64,000 nt of DNA, taken from positions 186,001 to 250,000 of the forward strand of contig NZ_OUNG01000005.1 in the NCBI RefSeq assembly GCF_900343155.1. The letters run 5' to 3'. The stretch comes from Lactimicrobium massiliense (GTDB lineage: Bacteria; Bacillota_I; Bacilli_A; Erysipelotrichales; Erysipelotrichaceae). The position numbers and the translations under genes were made by a program. Below the pieces are notes generated by a model. It made no database searches and was not told where the DNA came from. It was given only the letters and a program-made list of their open reading frames with translations. Positions 19,188 through 28,022 of the stretch are shown here, one piece after another. Each line of letters opens with the position of its first letter. Positions within the stretch are counted from its first letter, which is position 1.

Positions 19188-20893
19188 TGCCATACCTCCG
19201 AAGCATCACCATGTTTGGTCAGGCTGCCCTGTTTTGCACTGGATCCATATGGGAAGGCAATCCAGTCATCTTCACCCAGACCATCGGTAATTTCCATCAT
19301 GTCATACATGGTATCGCCAACGGTCACTGTCTGTTTGACCAGACGGCCGTTATCTTCTTTCATGACGTAATAGACGCCATTGTCATCACGGATAAACATG
19401 GCTTCCAGCCACATTGCCTGTGCGTTTCCAGCATCATTCAAAGCAACAGAAACACCGCTGCCGGCATCATTTGGCATCTGCTCATCCACCTGAATATAGA
19501 AGTTATAGTAGGAAACATTGGGATTGCCCATGCCGGAATAGGAATTGCTGTCAGTTGGATCTATATCGATCGAGGCAACAGCACCCATATAGACGGAGCC
19601 GGTATTCCAGTCAGTCACTGTCACAGTATCGCCGATTTTTACCTTGTCCAGCTGCAATTCAGAAAGTGCGGACTGAATATACGTACCGCTGCTGGTGGAC
19701 AGAGTCAGAAAGGCTGTGCCATCCTGCGGCGGATCAGCCGGATCACTGACTTTTGTCACAATGCCATCACGCTTGGCATACACAACACCATCATCCAGAC
19801 TCTCCTGGGCAGTCTTGAGATCCAACTGTGCACGTCTTACATTCAGATCTGCATCTTTGACTGCTTTTACCTGAGAGCGGATTGCCTTGGCAAGCTCACT
19901 GGCCGTATAACCATCCTGTACAGCTTCCGCATCTGTTTCTGAAGAAACGGTTTCCTCTTCCTGTACCGGTTCAGCAGACTGTGTTTCCACCATCTGATGC
20001 GTCAGTACATACCACTGGTCTGTATCACTGCATTCTGGTAAAAGATCCGTGCGTACCAGCCATTGTGACAAAGGCTGCTTACCCTTCTCTACCGTGTTGT
20101 CTTCCCAGATTTCAAAAGACAGATAGACAGCAGGATCTTTGGTGCGGTATTGATTGAACAAAGAACCAGCAATGGTGCCGTCTTTCTGCACGATGAAACG
20201 GATCGGATTGTCTGCCGCTAGGCCTTCTGGCACAGCGGATGCAGATGGAGACGGTGAAGCCGATGTAACTGAAGATGGTGAAGCAGACGGAACGGAAGAA
20301 GCGGATGAAGATGGTGATGGTTCTGGAGACGTTGAAGCCGAAGCTGTTGGAGAAGGTTCAGAGACAGGATGATATATGCACTTATCATCGTCGGTGATAA
20401 TATTCCAGGCATCGTGATCCTGCTGTGGTTCAGGCAGCGGTGTCGGCGTCGGCACTGGCGCTAGAGTTGGTTCAGGCGTCGGCGTGACAACCGGTTCCAC
20501 AATCGGCTGCGTGTTTTTCAAAACATTGAGTTTCTGCTGTTCCCCTGCCAGTGTGTTCTGTGCCTGCTGTACAGCAAGCTTTTTCATTTCGACAGAAAGC
20601 TGCAGTGAAGTCAGATCATAGGCAAGCAGTTTATCACCGGCATGGACCTGCTGTCCCTGTGATACATAGACTTCTGCGATCTGGGCAGTGCCGTCGTTAT
20701 AGACTGACTGATTGTCTGCTTCATAGATGATGCCATACAGACTGCTGTCATTGCTGAGACCTGTGCTGGCGATATCACCTGCGCGGACCACCGTGGTTTT
20801 TGTATTGTTTCGGCGATAAAGCAGCAGTCCGCCAATAGACCCGGTAATGGCGGCTGCAATACAGACAGTGATGATCATTCCTTTTTTCTTCAT
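19184..20893 (-). CDS. Membrane fusion protein with large Pro/Ser-rich insertion
   Basis: A 569-residue membrane-anchored adaptor (one N-terminal helix at about 6-26), much longer than the usual 350-450. The biotinyl-lipoyl half motif VSQGQQVHAGDKLLAYD (76-93) is followed by the first coiled-coil arm (about 95-127). Where the arms normally meet, about 200 residues are inserted: a Pro/Thr-rich stretch (129-156), a Pro/Ser/Ala-rich stretch (177-223), a segment that looks folded (about 225-303) and an acidic stretch. The second arm (about 330-365) and the beta-barrel region follow. It overlaps the ATPase stop and the permease start by 4 bases each. In Gram-positives the adaptor probably joins the permease to extracellular substrate. 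Confidence 0.9.
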   Translation of the reverse strand: MKKKGMIITVCIAAAITGSIGGLLLYRRNNTKTTVVRAGDIASTGLSNDSSLYGIIYEADNQSVYNDGTAQIAEVYVSQGQQVHAGDKLLAYDLTSLQLSVEMKKLAVQQAQNTLAGEQQKLNVLKNTQPIVEPVVTPTPEPTLAPVPTPTPLPEPQQDHDAWNIITDDDKCIYHPVSEPSPTASASTSPEPSPSSSASSVPSASPSSVTSASPSPSASAVPEGLAADNPIRFIVQKDGTIAGSLFNQYRTKDPAVYLSFEIWEDNTVEKGKQPLSQWLVRTDLLPECSDTDQWYVLTHQMVETQSAEPVQEEETVSSETDAEAVQDGYTASELAKAIRSQVKAVKDADLNVRRAQLDLKTAQESLDDGVVYAKRDGIVTKVSDPADPPQDGTAFLTLSTSSGTYIQSALSELQLDKVKIGDTVTVTDWNTGSVYMGAVASIDIDPTDSNSYSGMGNPNVSYYNFYIQVDEQMPNDAGSGVSVALNDAGNAQAMWLEAMFIRDDNGVYYVMKEDNGRLVKQTVTVGDTMYDMMEITDGLGEDDWIAFPYGSSAKQGSLTKHGDASEVWQ

Positions 20894-21570
20894 CTTGCCG
20901 CCTCCAATGGGCCAAGGCGCCCGTCTACCAGGGATAGAATGCGGTGGGCATGGGCAGCGACCTTGGCATCGTGGGTAATCATGATGATGGTGACACCCTG
21001 CTGGTTAAGCTGTCCAAACAGCTGCATCACCTGCTCGCCGCTTGCCTGATCCAGGGCACCGGTAGGTTCATCTGCCAATAGAATCCGGGGATGGTTGATC
21101 ATTGCTCTGGCAATGGCAACCCGCTGTTTCTGACCGCCGGACAGCTGACCTGGTGTAAAGGAAGCACGGGAACCAAGACCTACGCTTTCCAGCTGTACCA
21201 TTGCCCGCTTTGTGCGTTCCACCTTGGGAACATTGGCATAGATCAATGGCAGTGCCACATTTTCCAGTGCTGTTTCTCTGGGCAGAAGATTAAATGTCTG
21301 AAAGACAAAACCGATCTTATTGAGACGGATATCGGACAGTTCATTATCATTCAGCGTACTGATATCTTCCCCATCCAGGATATATCTGCCGCTGGTCATA
21401 CGGTCAAGGCATCCGATCAGGTTCATCAATGTGGACTTGCCGGAACCGGAAGGACCCATGATGGCGAGATACTCACCCTCTTCCACATCCAGGCAGATAT
21501 CCTTCAGAACCGGTACGATGACAGGTTCCTGTCCATAGTTTTTATAGACATGTGAAAGAGACAGGATCAT
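20890..21570 (-). CDS. MacB/LolD-type ABC transporter ATP-binding protein
   Basis: A 226-residue ATPase that powers the adjacent permease. Walker A GPSGSGKST, Q-loop FVFQTFNLLP, signature LSGGQKQRVAIARA, Walker B ILLADEPTGALD and the switch His in MITHD are all intact. The sequence is typical of the MacB/LolD/YknY subfamily. It overlaps both neighbours by 4 bases (ATGA), placing it between the two adaptor genes. Confidence 0.97.
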   Translation of the reverse strand: MILSLSHVYKNYGQEPVIVPVLKDICLDVEEGEYLAIMGPSGSGKSTLMNLIGCLDRMTSGRYILDGEDISTLNDNELSDIRLNKIGFVFQTFNLLPRETALENVALPLIYANVPKVERTKRAMVQLESVGLGSRASFTPGQLSGGQKQRVAIARAMINHPRILLADEPTGALDQASGEQVMQLFGQLNQQGVTIIMITHDAKVAAHAHRILSLVDGRLGPLEAAR

Positions 21571-22769
21571 GACATGCCTCCTGTCATTGTAACATAGGCA
21601 GTCTTCTGACCTTCCTGCAGCGTATCATCCGGATAGGCAATACCATCTTCCTGCTTCAGTCCTGATACGATTTCCACCGTGCCGTCGCTGTCATCCGTCT
21701 GACCGATTTCTACTTTCTGCTTAACAAGCCTGCCATTATGATCTGCCCAGACATAGGATGTGCCATCCTCATCGGCAACAATGAATGCCTGATTGATCCA
21801 GATCCCGTCCCTGGCAACCGCAGCAGAGCCGGCAGGTTCAATATAGACATGCTGGCCGAGCATCAGGCCGGTGCCATTGTCCAAAGAGGCATAGAACGTA
21901 TAGCGGGATGCCTGATTGTCACCGGAAGAGCTGTATCCATACATGATTGTGCTGCTGTCAGAAGAGGCCGGTTCACTGTCCACACTGGTGATGGTTCCCT
22001 GCCAGATTTCATTTTCATCCACACGGGATCTGACAATGACACTGAGTCCTTCATAGAGTATACCGATGGACTGTTCATCCACTGTACCCTTGATGCGCAG
22101 GTCGCCGGTCTTGGCGATTGTCATCAGCGGCTTTGTGGATCCATCAGAATTGGTCGAACTGGTATCATTGATCGCTTTGACAACACCATCAATCGTCGAT
22201 TTCACAACAGACTGATCGATTTCCTGCTGGGTATGCTTGATTTCATTCTGTTTTGTCTGAATATCCAGCTGATCCTGACGGATCTGCATCTGCTTGGCCT
22301 GAATCTGCGTTGTGTACTGGAACTTGTCATTCTGCGCAGCACTCTGCATCTGGCTGTTGAGGTCAGCAATTTCCTCATTCAGCGCGCTGATATCATTGCT
22401 CAGACTTTCAATGGACAGATTGTCATTGTCAATTGTGTTCTGCAGATCATCTGTCTGGTAGGAAAACAGCTGATCATCCTTCTTGACGCTCTGTCCTTCA
22501 CTGACAAAGATCTGGTCGATCTTGCGGGAAGAATCGGCCTTGATATCCACGCTCTCCTGGGCCTGGGCAACACCGGAGAAGCGCTGGCCGGGGTTGAGCG
22601 ATGATGTCATGCCGGTCAGATCGGATACCTTCTGCACATAGACCACATTGCCGCCGTCACTGGAGGATCCCGAAGAAAAACCACGCACCAGTACAGCGAT
22701 GACCGCTGCGGCCGCAACCGCTGCCACTGCAAAAATGATGCCCCTTTTCTTTTTTCCCATCTTTTTCAT
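21567..22769 (-). CDS. Membrane fusion protein (HlyD/MacA family), first gene of exporter operon
   Basis: A 400-residue adaptor anchored by one helix (about 9-29, Ala/Val-rich). The half-lipoyl motif (DIKADSSRKIDQIFVSEGQSVKKDD) is followed by a long coiled-coil hairpin (about 104-195, rich in Gln, Asn, Asp and Ile) and a returning half-lipoyl strand (STIDGVVKAIND). A beta-barrel and a membrane-proximal domain with VWADHNGRLVKQKVEIG complete it. It is a conventional MacA/YknX relative, unlike the second adaptor in the same operon. The ATG at 22769 follows AGGGAGAG. An extended -10 box lies about 30 bases upstream. Confidence 0.92.
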   Translation of the reverse strand: MKKMGKKKRGIIFAVAAVAAAAVIAVLVRGFSSGSSSDGGNVVYVQKVSDLTGMTSSLNPGQRFSGVAQAQESVDIKADSSRKIDQIFVSEGQSVKKDDQLFSYQTDDLQNTIDNDNLSIESLSNDISALNEEIADLNSQMQSAAQNDKFQYTTQIQAKQMQIRQDQLDIQTKQNEIKHTQQEIDQSVVKSTIDGVVKAINDTSSTNSDGSTKPLMTIAKTGDLRIKGTVDEQSIGILYEGLSVIVRSRVDENEIWQGTITSVDSEPASSDSSTIMYGYSSSGDNQASRYTFYASLDNGTGLMLGQHVYIEPAGSAAVARDGIWINQAFIVADEDGTSYVWADHNGRLVKQKVEIGQTDDSDGTVEIVSGLKQEDGIAYPDDTLQEGQKTAYVTMTGGMS

Positions 22770-22800
22770 ATAAAACTCTCCCTAGGGTATTTCTAACAAC

Positions 22801-22809
22801 ATGATAGCA
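22801..22809 (-). promoter_or_regulatory. Probable extended -10 promoter (TGCTATCAT) of exporter operon
   Basis: TGCTATCAT on the minus strand lies 32 bases before the first start codon, downstream of the terminator of the preceding kinase gene. No clear -35 box is seen. Confidence 0.45.
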
Positions 22810-22849
22810 TTTACAGACATCAGAAATTATTAAGAATCATAAGGGTAAG

Positions 22850-22879
22850 AAAAAAGATCAGTCATGCATCCTGATCTTT
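22850..22879 (-). terminator. Intrinsic terminator of deoxynucleoside kinase gene
   Basis: A 9-bp stem AAAGATCAG/CTGATCTTT with a 9-base loop is followed by a T-run on the minus strand. The stop codon (22862-22864) lies in the loop. Confidence 0.88.
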
Positions 22880-23548
22880 GCAAAGTCTGTCATATGTTTC
22901 TTTGTCCAGCTTGCCAAGCTCGTACAGCCGCTGATCAATCATATGCAGGACTGTCCGGCGGTCATCATTATTATTGACAAAGTCATAGCGGTCTCCATCA
23001 ATGATCATCTTGCTGGAGGCATTGTACTGCCTGTACCATGGCTCATAGTGGGCATTGAGATCCTTATAGTAATTCAGCAGGCCGGGATCTGCCGAAAGCT
23101 GTTCATATGGACGGCCGCGCCTGGCAATGCGAGCCAGCATTGTATCAAGCGATACGCGGATATAGATCAAAAGATCCGGTGCTTTCTTGGCAGCTGCATA
23201 AGGCAGCTCCTCCATCATATTGTCCAGCAGGTCATCATAGACTTCGACCTCCTGCTTTGTCACATTGCCCTTTTCTGCATTCATATGGAAGAACAGTGCG
23301 TCTTCATAGATCGAACGGTCCAGTACATTGTTGTCCTGGCGCATCGCTTCCTTGATCAGCCGGAAACGCTTGTTCAGAAAGTAAATCTGCAGAAGAAATG
23401 CATACTTCTTTGGATCGGCATAGTACAGCGGCAGGATCGGATTGTCTTCTACCGGTTCATAAAACGCTTTGGTGCCAAGATGGCGGGAAAGAATTTCGGT
23501 CAGATTGGATTTACCAGCACCAATCGTACCAGACATGATAATCATCAT
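22862..23548 (-). CDS. Deoxynucleoside kinase (dAK/dCK type)
   Basis: A 228-residue cytosolic kinase that phosphorylates deoxyadenosine, deoxycytidine or deoxyguanosine in nucleotide salvage. The P-loop is GTIGAGKSN at the N-terminus. FYEPVEDNP supplies the base-binding Glu, [12 protein letters not shown] is the family ERS-like motif (here DRS), and RRGRPYEQ forms the lid with catalytic arginines. Only one such gene is seen here, whereas lactobacilli carry paired dAK/dGK genes. The first of two adjacent ATGs was chosen because AAAGGAG lies at good spacing. It is a single-gene unit ending at its own terminator, divergent from the TetR gene. The nucleoside preference cannot be read from sequence. 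Confidence 0.92.
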   Translation of the reverse strand: MMIIMSGTIGAGKSNLTEILSRHLGTKAFYEPVEDNPILPLYYADPKKYAFLLQIYFLNKRFRLIKEAMRQDNNVLDRSIYEDALFFHMNAEKGNVTKQEVEVYDDLLDNMMEELPYAAAKKAPDLLIYIRVSLDTMLARIARRGRPYEQLSADPGLLNYYKDLNAHYEPWYRQYNASSKMIIDGDRYDFVNNNDDRRTVLHMIDQRLYELGKLDKETYDRLCKDQDA

Positions 23549-23634
23549 TGTTACTCCTTTAGTGCCTGTCTATTGAACCACATTATCAAACAGGTTGCAC
23601 ATAAAGGTAATCAAAAGATCTGAAAAAATATTTA

Positions 23635-23650
23635 TTGACCGGTTGGTCAA
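23635..23650. promoter_or_regulatory. TetR-type operator copy 1
   Basis: The 16-base inverted repeat TTGACC-GGTT-GGTCAA overlaps the -35 box of the tetR promoter. It matches the second copy 34 bases downstream at 12 of 16 positions. Confidence 0.7.
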
Positions 23651-23662
23651 TTGTGATATCAT
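23635..23662 (+). promoter_or_regulatory. Promoter of tetR-antiporter operon
   Basis: -35 TTGACC, a 16-base spacer and -10 TATCAT (23657-23662). Operator-like repeats cover the -35 box and the region just downstream of the -10 box. Confidence 0.7.
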
Positions 23663-23668
23663 CAGAAA

Positions 23669-23684
23669 CTGACCGATCAGTCAA
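23669..23684. promoter_or_regulatory. TetR-type operator copy 2
   Basis: CTGACCGATCAGTCAA, an imperfect palindrome with TGAC/GTCA ends, placed just after the expected transcription start. The centre-to-centre distance of 34 bases to copy 1 is about three helical turns. Confidence 0.65.
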
Positions 23685-23702
23685 TATTTTGGAGGTGAAA
23701 AA

Positions 23703-24302
23703 ATGAAAAGAGAAATCAAGACGGCACTGACAAAGCAGAAAATTCTGGAAAGTGCCTTTCATATCTTTGCAAAAGATGGCTATAAGACAGCTTCGATGCA
23801 GGATATTGCCAGTGATGCAGGAACCTCCAAAGGGATCATCTACCACTATTTCAAAGATAAAGATGATCTGTATCTGACCTGTGCATCAATTGTGTTTGAT
23901 GAGCTGGCCGAAGAACTTGGCAGAACAGCAGGTGGCAGTATTGATGCCTATTTTGCAGCCCGCTCTGCCTGGTTTGGAAAGAATCCTGACAAAGCAGCAA
24001 TGTTCTGTGAGGCGCTGCTGTTTTATCCGATACAACTGCAGGAGCAGATGGAAGCCTGCCGGAAAAAGTATGATGAAGTCAATGCGGCTGTATTAAGAGC
24101 CGTGCTGGCTGATCAGACGGTGCGCAGCGGGTATCAGGAAGCTGATGTACAGCGGATCTTCCGTGCATTCCAGAATTTTCTGAATGCGGAATATCGGAAT
24201 TCTCTGATCAAGCATGACGAAAAAGCCATTCTGCAGCATGATGCGGACTGCCGCAAGGCACTGCAGATCTTCCTGTATGGCATTATTGAAGAAAAGAGGT
24301 AA
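23703..24302 (+). CDS. TetR/AcrR-family transcriptional regulator
   Basis: A 199-residue regulator. The N-terminal helix-turn-helix is clear (KQKILESAFHIFAKDGYKTA, then MQDIASDAGTSKGIIYHYFKDKDDLY). The C-terminal two thirds is the variable ligand-binding and dimer domain; nothing in it identifies the ligand. The ATG at 23703 follows GGAGGTG at 7 bases. Two operator-like repeats in its own promoter indicate autorepression. The antiporter gene begins 5 bases after its stop, so the regulator most likely controls that transporter. Confidence 0.95.
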   Translation: MKREIKTALTKQKILESAFHIFAKDGYKTASMQDIASDAGTSKGIIYHYFKDKDDLYLTCASIVFDELAEELGRTAGGSIDAYFAARSAWFGKNPDKAAMFCEALLFYPIQLQEQMEACRKKYDEVNAAVLRAVLADQTVRSGYQEADVQRIFRAFQNFLNAEYRNSLIKHDEKAILQHDADCRKALQIFLYGIIEEKR

Positions 24303-24307
24303 ATAAC

Positions 24308-25528
24308 ATGATAGTGAATATCCTGCGATGGATTCTGACACTGATTCTGGCAGTGTTTGCCGGTAAGGCAATGCAGAAACTGAAGATGCCGGCCATTCTG
24401 GGCTGGCTGATTGCAGGCATGGCACTTGGTCCCCATGCACTGAATCTATTGCCGCAGAAGCTGTTAGATACAGCGCTGTATCAGACGGTCATCATCTGGA
24501 TGCAGTGCTCGTTTGGTCTGATGCTTGGTACCGAGCTTGTTTGGCGGCGTGTGAAAAAGTATGGCAGAGCACTGATGATCACAACACTGACCCAGTCGCT
24601 TGGCACTTTCCTGTTTGTTTCCGCAATGTTTGCCATTCTGTTTGTCTTCATGCACATTCCGATCTATCTTGCCTTTGCATTTGGCGGCATTGCCCTGGCA
24701 ACAGCCCCTGCTCCAGCTCTTGCCATCGTGCAGGAATTTCATACCAAAGGACCGGTGACCAGCACGCTGCTGCCAATGGCAGTACTCGATGATATCGTTG
24801 GCATTGCCGTCTTTTTCACAGTAGATTCCTGCATTGCCAGAGCCGTATCCGGCGGTGCTCTGCCGCTGTATATGATCCCGGTCATGATCTTCCTGCCGAT
24901 TCTAATCGGTATCTGCACTGGTCTTGCGACAGGGAAAATCCTGAAACAACCCCATGACAAAAAGTCCACACTCGCGATTCTGCTGATTGGTGTCACAGCC
25001 ACCGCAGCAATCGGCCTGCTGTTCAACAAGCTTGTCTTTACGACAATCACACTGAACTATATGTTAATGGGCGTATCATTCTCTGCCACCTTCTCCAACA
25101 TGGCAGATGATGAAACGCTGGATCATATCACAGCATGGTATAACAACATTCTGTCTGTGAGTCTGGTCACTGCCATTGTCGATCTTGGTGCACCGCTGGA
25201 TTACCATCTGATCATTGGTGCCGGTGTCACAACATTCCTGTATATCGCTTCCCGTGCGTTTGGCAAGTACTTTGGTGCCCGTATCGGTGCCACCGCAACC
25301 CACATGCCAAAGACCGTACAGAAGTATCTTGGCCTGACATTACTGCCGCATTCTGGTGTTTCCCTTGTGTTTACCGGCATCATCTGTGCCACCCTGCAGG
25401 CATCCCGTCCGGATCTTGCATCGCTTGTGAAAGGAACAATTGCGGCTGCTGCTGTCATCAATGAAATCATTGCTGTATTTGCGGCAAGAAAAGGATTTCA
25501 GCTTGCCGGCGAAATGCATAAAGCATAA
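24308..25528 (+). CDS. CPA2-type cation/proton antiporter
   Basis: A 406-residue membrane protein with about 12 hydrophobic segments, related to the Na+/H+ exchanger domain of KefB/GerN/NapA proteins. The family signature region GGIALATAPAPALAIVQEFHTKGPVTSTLLPMAVLDDIVGIAVFF contains the paired Asp (LDDIVG) that carries ions. There is no C-terminal TrkA-N or KTN nucleotide-binding domain, unlike KefB/KefC. It is cotranscribed with the TetR gene (5-base gap) and ends at a bidirectional terminator. The transported ion (Na+ or K+) and the inducing signal are unknown. Confidence 0.9.
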   Translation: MIVNILRWILTLILAVFAGKAMQKLKMPAILGWLIAGMALGPHALNLLPQKLLDTALYQTVIIWMQCSFGLMLGTELVWRRVKKYGRALMITTLTQSLGTFLFVSAMFAILFVFMHIPIYLAFAFGGIALATAPAPALAIVQEFHTKGPVTSTLLPMAVLDDIVGIAVFFTVDSCIARAVSGGALPLYMIPVMIFLPILIGICTGLATGKILKQPHDKKSTLAILLIGVTATAAIGLLFNKLVFTTITLNYMLMGVSFSATFSNMADDETLDHITAWYNNILSVSLVTAIVDLGAPLDYHLIIGAGVTTFLYIASRAFGKYFGARIGATATHMPKTVQKYLGLTLLPHSGVSLVFTGIICATLQASRPDLASLVKGTIAAAAVINEIIAVFAARKGFQLAGEMHKA

Positions 25529-25541
25529 GCTTGCGTTACAA

Positions 25542-25577
25542 AAAGGGCATCTGCTCAGTATTGAGCAGATGTCCTTT
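25542..25577. terminator. Bidirectional terminator between antiporter and pyk
   Basis: A 16-bp stem (one G-T pair) with a GTAT loop, flanked by T-rich sequence on the plus side (TTTGTTTT) and A-rich sequence on the other. It can end both the antiporter operon and the leftward pyk operon. Confidence 0.9.
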
Positions 25578-25597
25578 GTTTTGGTATATTTGAAGAC

Positions 25598-27034
25598 TTA
25601 CTTGACTTCGACAATCTTCATCATGTTTGCGGAACCTTCGCCTGTCGGATAGCCGGCGGAGATAATGATCAGCTGGCCCGGCTTGACACCGTAGTCCTTG
25701 GCGAACAGAGATGCCAGATCATCATCGTTGGTGAGCTGGTTCTGTACATCAGAGAACAGCGGAACAACACCCCAGTAGCTCAGCAGCTTTCTCTGGGTAT
25801 CCTTCGTGAAGGTAACTGCCAGGATCGGAACACACGGTCTGAACTTGGAGATTCTTCTTGCTGTTGTGCCGCCCTGTGTGAAGACAACGATGGCACCAAT
25901 GTTATCCAGTGTCAGTGTTGCATCAGAAATGGCAATGGAAACAGCATCCTGCACAGTCTTGTTGGATGTTGTCTTGAGCCAGTCAAGTCTGCTGCGGTAG
26001 TCGATGATCTTCTCAGCTTCCTCAGCAATCTCACTCATGGTCTCGCAGGCTTCAACCGGATAATCACCGGCGGCAGACTCAGCCGACAGCATGACACCAT
26101 CAGAACCATCCAGCACAGCATTGCAGACATCGGATGCCTCAGCACGTGTGCATCTCGGGTTATGTGTCATGGAATCCAGCATATGAGTAGCTGTGATAGC
26201 CGGCTTGCCAATGATGTTAGCCTCACGGATGATGTGCTTCTGGTAAACAGGAACCATCATGGTCGGGATCTCAACACCCAGGTCGCCACGGGCAACCATG
26301 ACGCCATCTGCAGCTTCCAGGATGGAATCGACATTGTCATAGCCTTCCTGGTTCTCGATCTTGGCAATGATGTTGATGTGCGGCTTGCCCATCTCAATGC
26401 AGATCTTACGGATTGCATTGACATCGCTTGCTCTTCTGACAAAGGAAGCGAAGATAAAATCAACATTCATTTCACAGCCGAACTTGATATCATCGATATC
26501 TTTTTCGGACAGGAACGGCATGGAGAGCTTGACACCTGGCACATTGCAGCCCTTATGGGAGCTGATCGGACCAGCAACCTCAACTCTGCACTTCATCTCA
26601 GAGCCATCGTTCTCAAGAACGGTCAGTCTCATCTTGCCATCGTTGACAAGGATATAATTGCCAGCCTTCAGATCATCGAACAGTTCCGGGCACTGGATCC
26701 AGAAACGCTCATGTGTACCTTCACATTCAGCCTTGGTCAGATAAACAATCTCACCGATCTGATAGTTCTCGGTATCATTCTTGAAGTTGCCAAGTCTGAT
26801 TTCCGGTCCCTTTGTATCCAGAGCAACTGCCAGTGTAATGCCAGTTGTATCAGATACATGTCTGACTGCTTCAATTCTTGCCTTATGTTCTTCATGTGTG
26901 CCATGAGAGAAGTTCATGCGGGCAATGTTCATACCTGCATAGGCAAGTTTTGTCAGTACTTCAACACTTTCCGAAGCAGGGCCAATGGTGCAGACAACTC
27001 TTGTCTTCTTGAAGATGTGCTTGTCGTTAGCCAT
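25598..27034 (-). CDS. pyk: Pyruvate kinase
   Basis: A 478-residue glycolytic enzyme converting phosphoenolpyruvate and ADP to pyruvate and ATP. The barrel domain begins KKTRVVCTIGPAS and contains MNFSHG, the active-site segment IIAKIENQEGYDN, VARGDLGVEIP and ATHMLDSM. The C-terminal allosteric domain follows; the extra PEP-utiliser domain found in Bacillus enzymes is absent. The ATG at 27034 is the standard start and follows AGAGGAAA; an in-frame start further upstream would overlap pfkA. Only 22 bases separate it from pfkA. It is the last gene of a long operon that also carries polA, dnaB and dnaI. Confidence 0.98.
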   Translation of the reverse strand: MANDKHIFKKTRVVCTIGPASESVEVLTKLAYAGMNIARMNFSHGTHEEHKARIEAVRHVSDTTGITLAVALDTKGPEIRLGNFKNDTENYQIGEIVYLTKAECEGTHERFWIQCPELFDDLKAGNYILVNDGKMRLTVLENDGSEMKCRVEVAGPISSHKGCNVPGVKLSMPFLSEKDIDDIKFGCEMNVDFIFASFVRRASDVNAIRKICIEMGKPHINIIAKIENQEGYDNVDSILEAADGVMVARGDLGVEIPTMMVPVYQKHIIREANIIGKPAITATHMLDSMTHNPRCTRAEASDVCNAVLDGSDGVMLSAESAAGDYPVEACETMSEIAEEAEKIIDYRSRLDWLKTTSNKTVQDAVSIAISDATLTLDNIGAIVVFTQGGTTARRISKFRPCVPILAVTFTKDTQRKLLSYWGVVPLFSDVQNQLTNDDDLASLFAKDYGVKPGQLIIISAGYPTGEGSANMMKIVEVK

Positions 27035-27056
27035 AAAATTCAATTTCCTCTTTTCC

Positions 27057-28019
27057 TTAAACCAGACGGTCAAACAAACGGTACAGGGCTTTGCGGCTCT
27101 GAGACGGACGGTTCAGTGCTTCGTCGATCGGCATTGATGTAATCTGATTATCAATGATACCGACACAATGTCCGCCGATGCCTTCCATCAGCAGATCCAC
27201 TGCCTTTTCACCCATACGGCTTGCCAGCATACGATCGGTCGGAGTTGGCGAACCGCCGCGCTGGATATGACCGAGAACCGTTGCTCTTCCAGAGAAATCT
27301 GTTGTTGCACTGACCTTCTTGGCAAGTGCATCCACATCACAGATCTTTTCCGAAATGATCACAATGGCATGGTTTTTCTTGACAGCCTCGCCAAGATATC
27401 TGAGCTTTTCGATGACCTCAAGCTCATCATATCCTGTTTCCGGTGTAATCACCATCTCTGCACCGCAGCTGATTGCCGTATACAGAGCAAGATCGCCGCA
27501 ATGGTTTCCCATGACTTCCACGATCGAGCAGCGGTGGTGAGAACTGGACGTATCACGCAGCTTATCGACATTCTCTACACATGTATGCAGAGCAGTATCA
27601 AAGCCGATTGTGAAATCCGTACCCGGAATGTCATTGTCAATCGTACCCGGAAGGCCGATGCAGTTGATTCCCTTCTTTGTCATGGCAAGAGCACCCCGGT
27701 AGGAGCCATCGCCGCCAATAACAACAAGTGCATCAATGCCAGCCCTCTTCAGGTTCTTAATGCATGTGTCCTGAACCGCTTCTTCCTTGAATTCAGGAAG
27801 ACGGGCAGACCCAAGAACAGTGCCGCCGCGGTCCATGATGTCGGACACGCTGGTACGTCCAAGATCCTCAAATGTTTCTTCGAGAAGTCCCCGGTAGCCA
27901 TTGTGAACACCTACGACCTCAACACCATTATTCAGTGCAATTCTGGTAACGGCACGGATCGCCGCATTCATGCCCGGTGCGTCGCCGCCCGAGGTCAATA
28001 CACCAATCTTCCTGACCAT
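27057..28019 (-). CDS. pfkA: 6-phosphofructokinase
   Basis: A 320-residue ATP-dependent phosphofructokinase, the committed step of glycolysis. The ATP site begins GVLTSGGDAPGMNAA, GGDGSYRGA is the phosphate-binding loop, and TIDNDIPGTDFTIGFDTA holds the catalytic Asp. HIQRGGSPTPTDR forms part of the fructose-6-phosphate site. Gly at position 105 in GGDGS indicates an ATP-type rather than PPi-type enzyme. The ATG at 28019 follows GGAGG and lies only 3 bases after the dnaI stop, so it is translationally close to a replication gene. pyk follows. Confidence 0.98.
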   Translation of the reverse strand: MVRKIGVLTSGGDAPGMNAAIRAVTRIALNNGVEVVGVHNGYRGLLEETFEDLGRTSVSDIMDRGGTVLGSARLPEFKEEAVQDTCIKNLKRAGIDALVVIGGDGSYRGALAMTKKGINCIGLPGTIDNDIPGTDFTIGFDTALHTCVENVDKLRDTSSSHHRCSIVEVMGNHCGDLALYTAISCGAEMVITPETGYDELEVIEKLRYLGEAVKKNHAIVIISEKICDVDALAKKVSATTDFSGRATVLGHIQRGGSPTPTDRMLASRMGEKAVDLLMEGIGGHCVGIIDNQITSMPIDEALNRPSQSRKALYRLFDRLV

Positions 28020-28022
28020 TGT

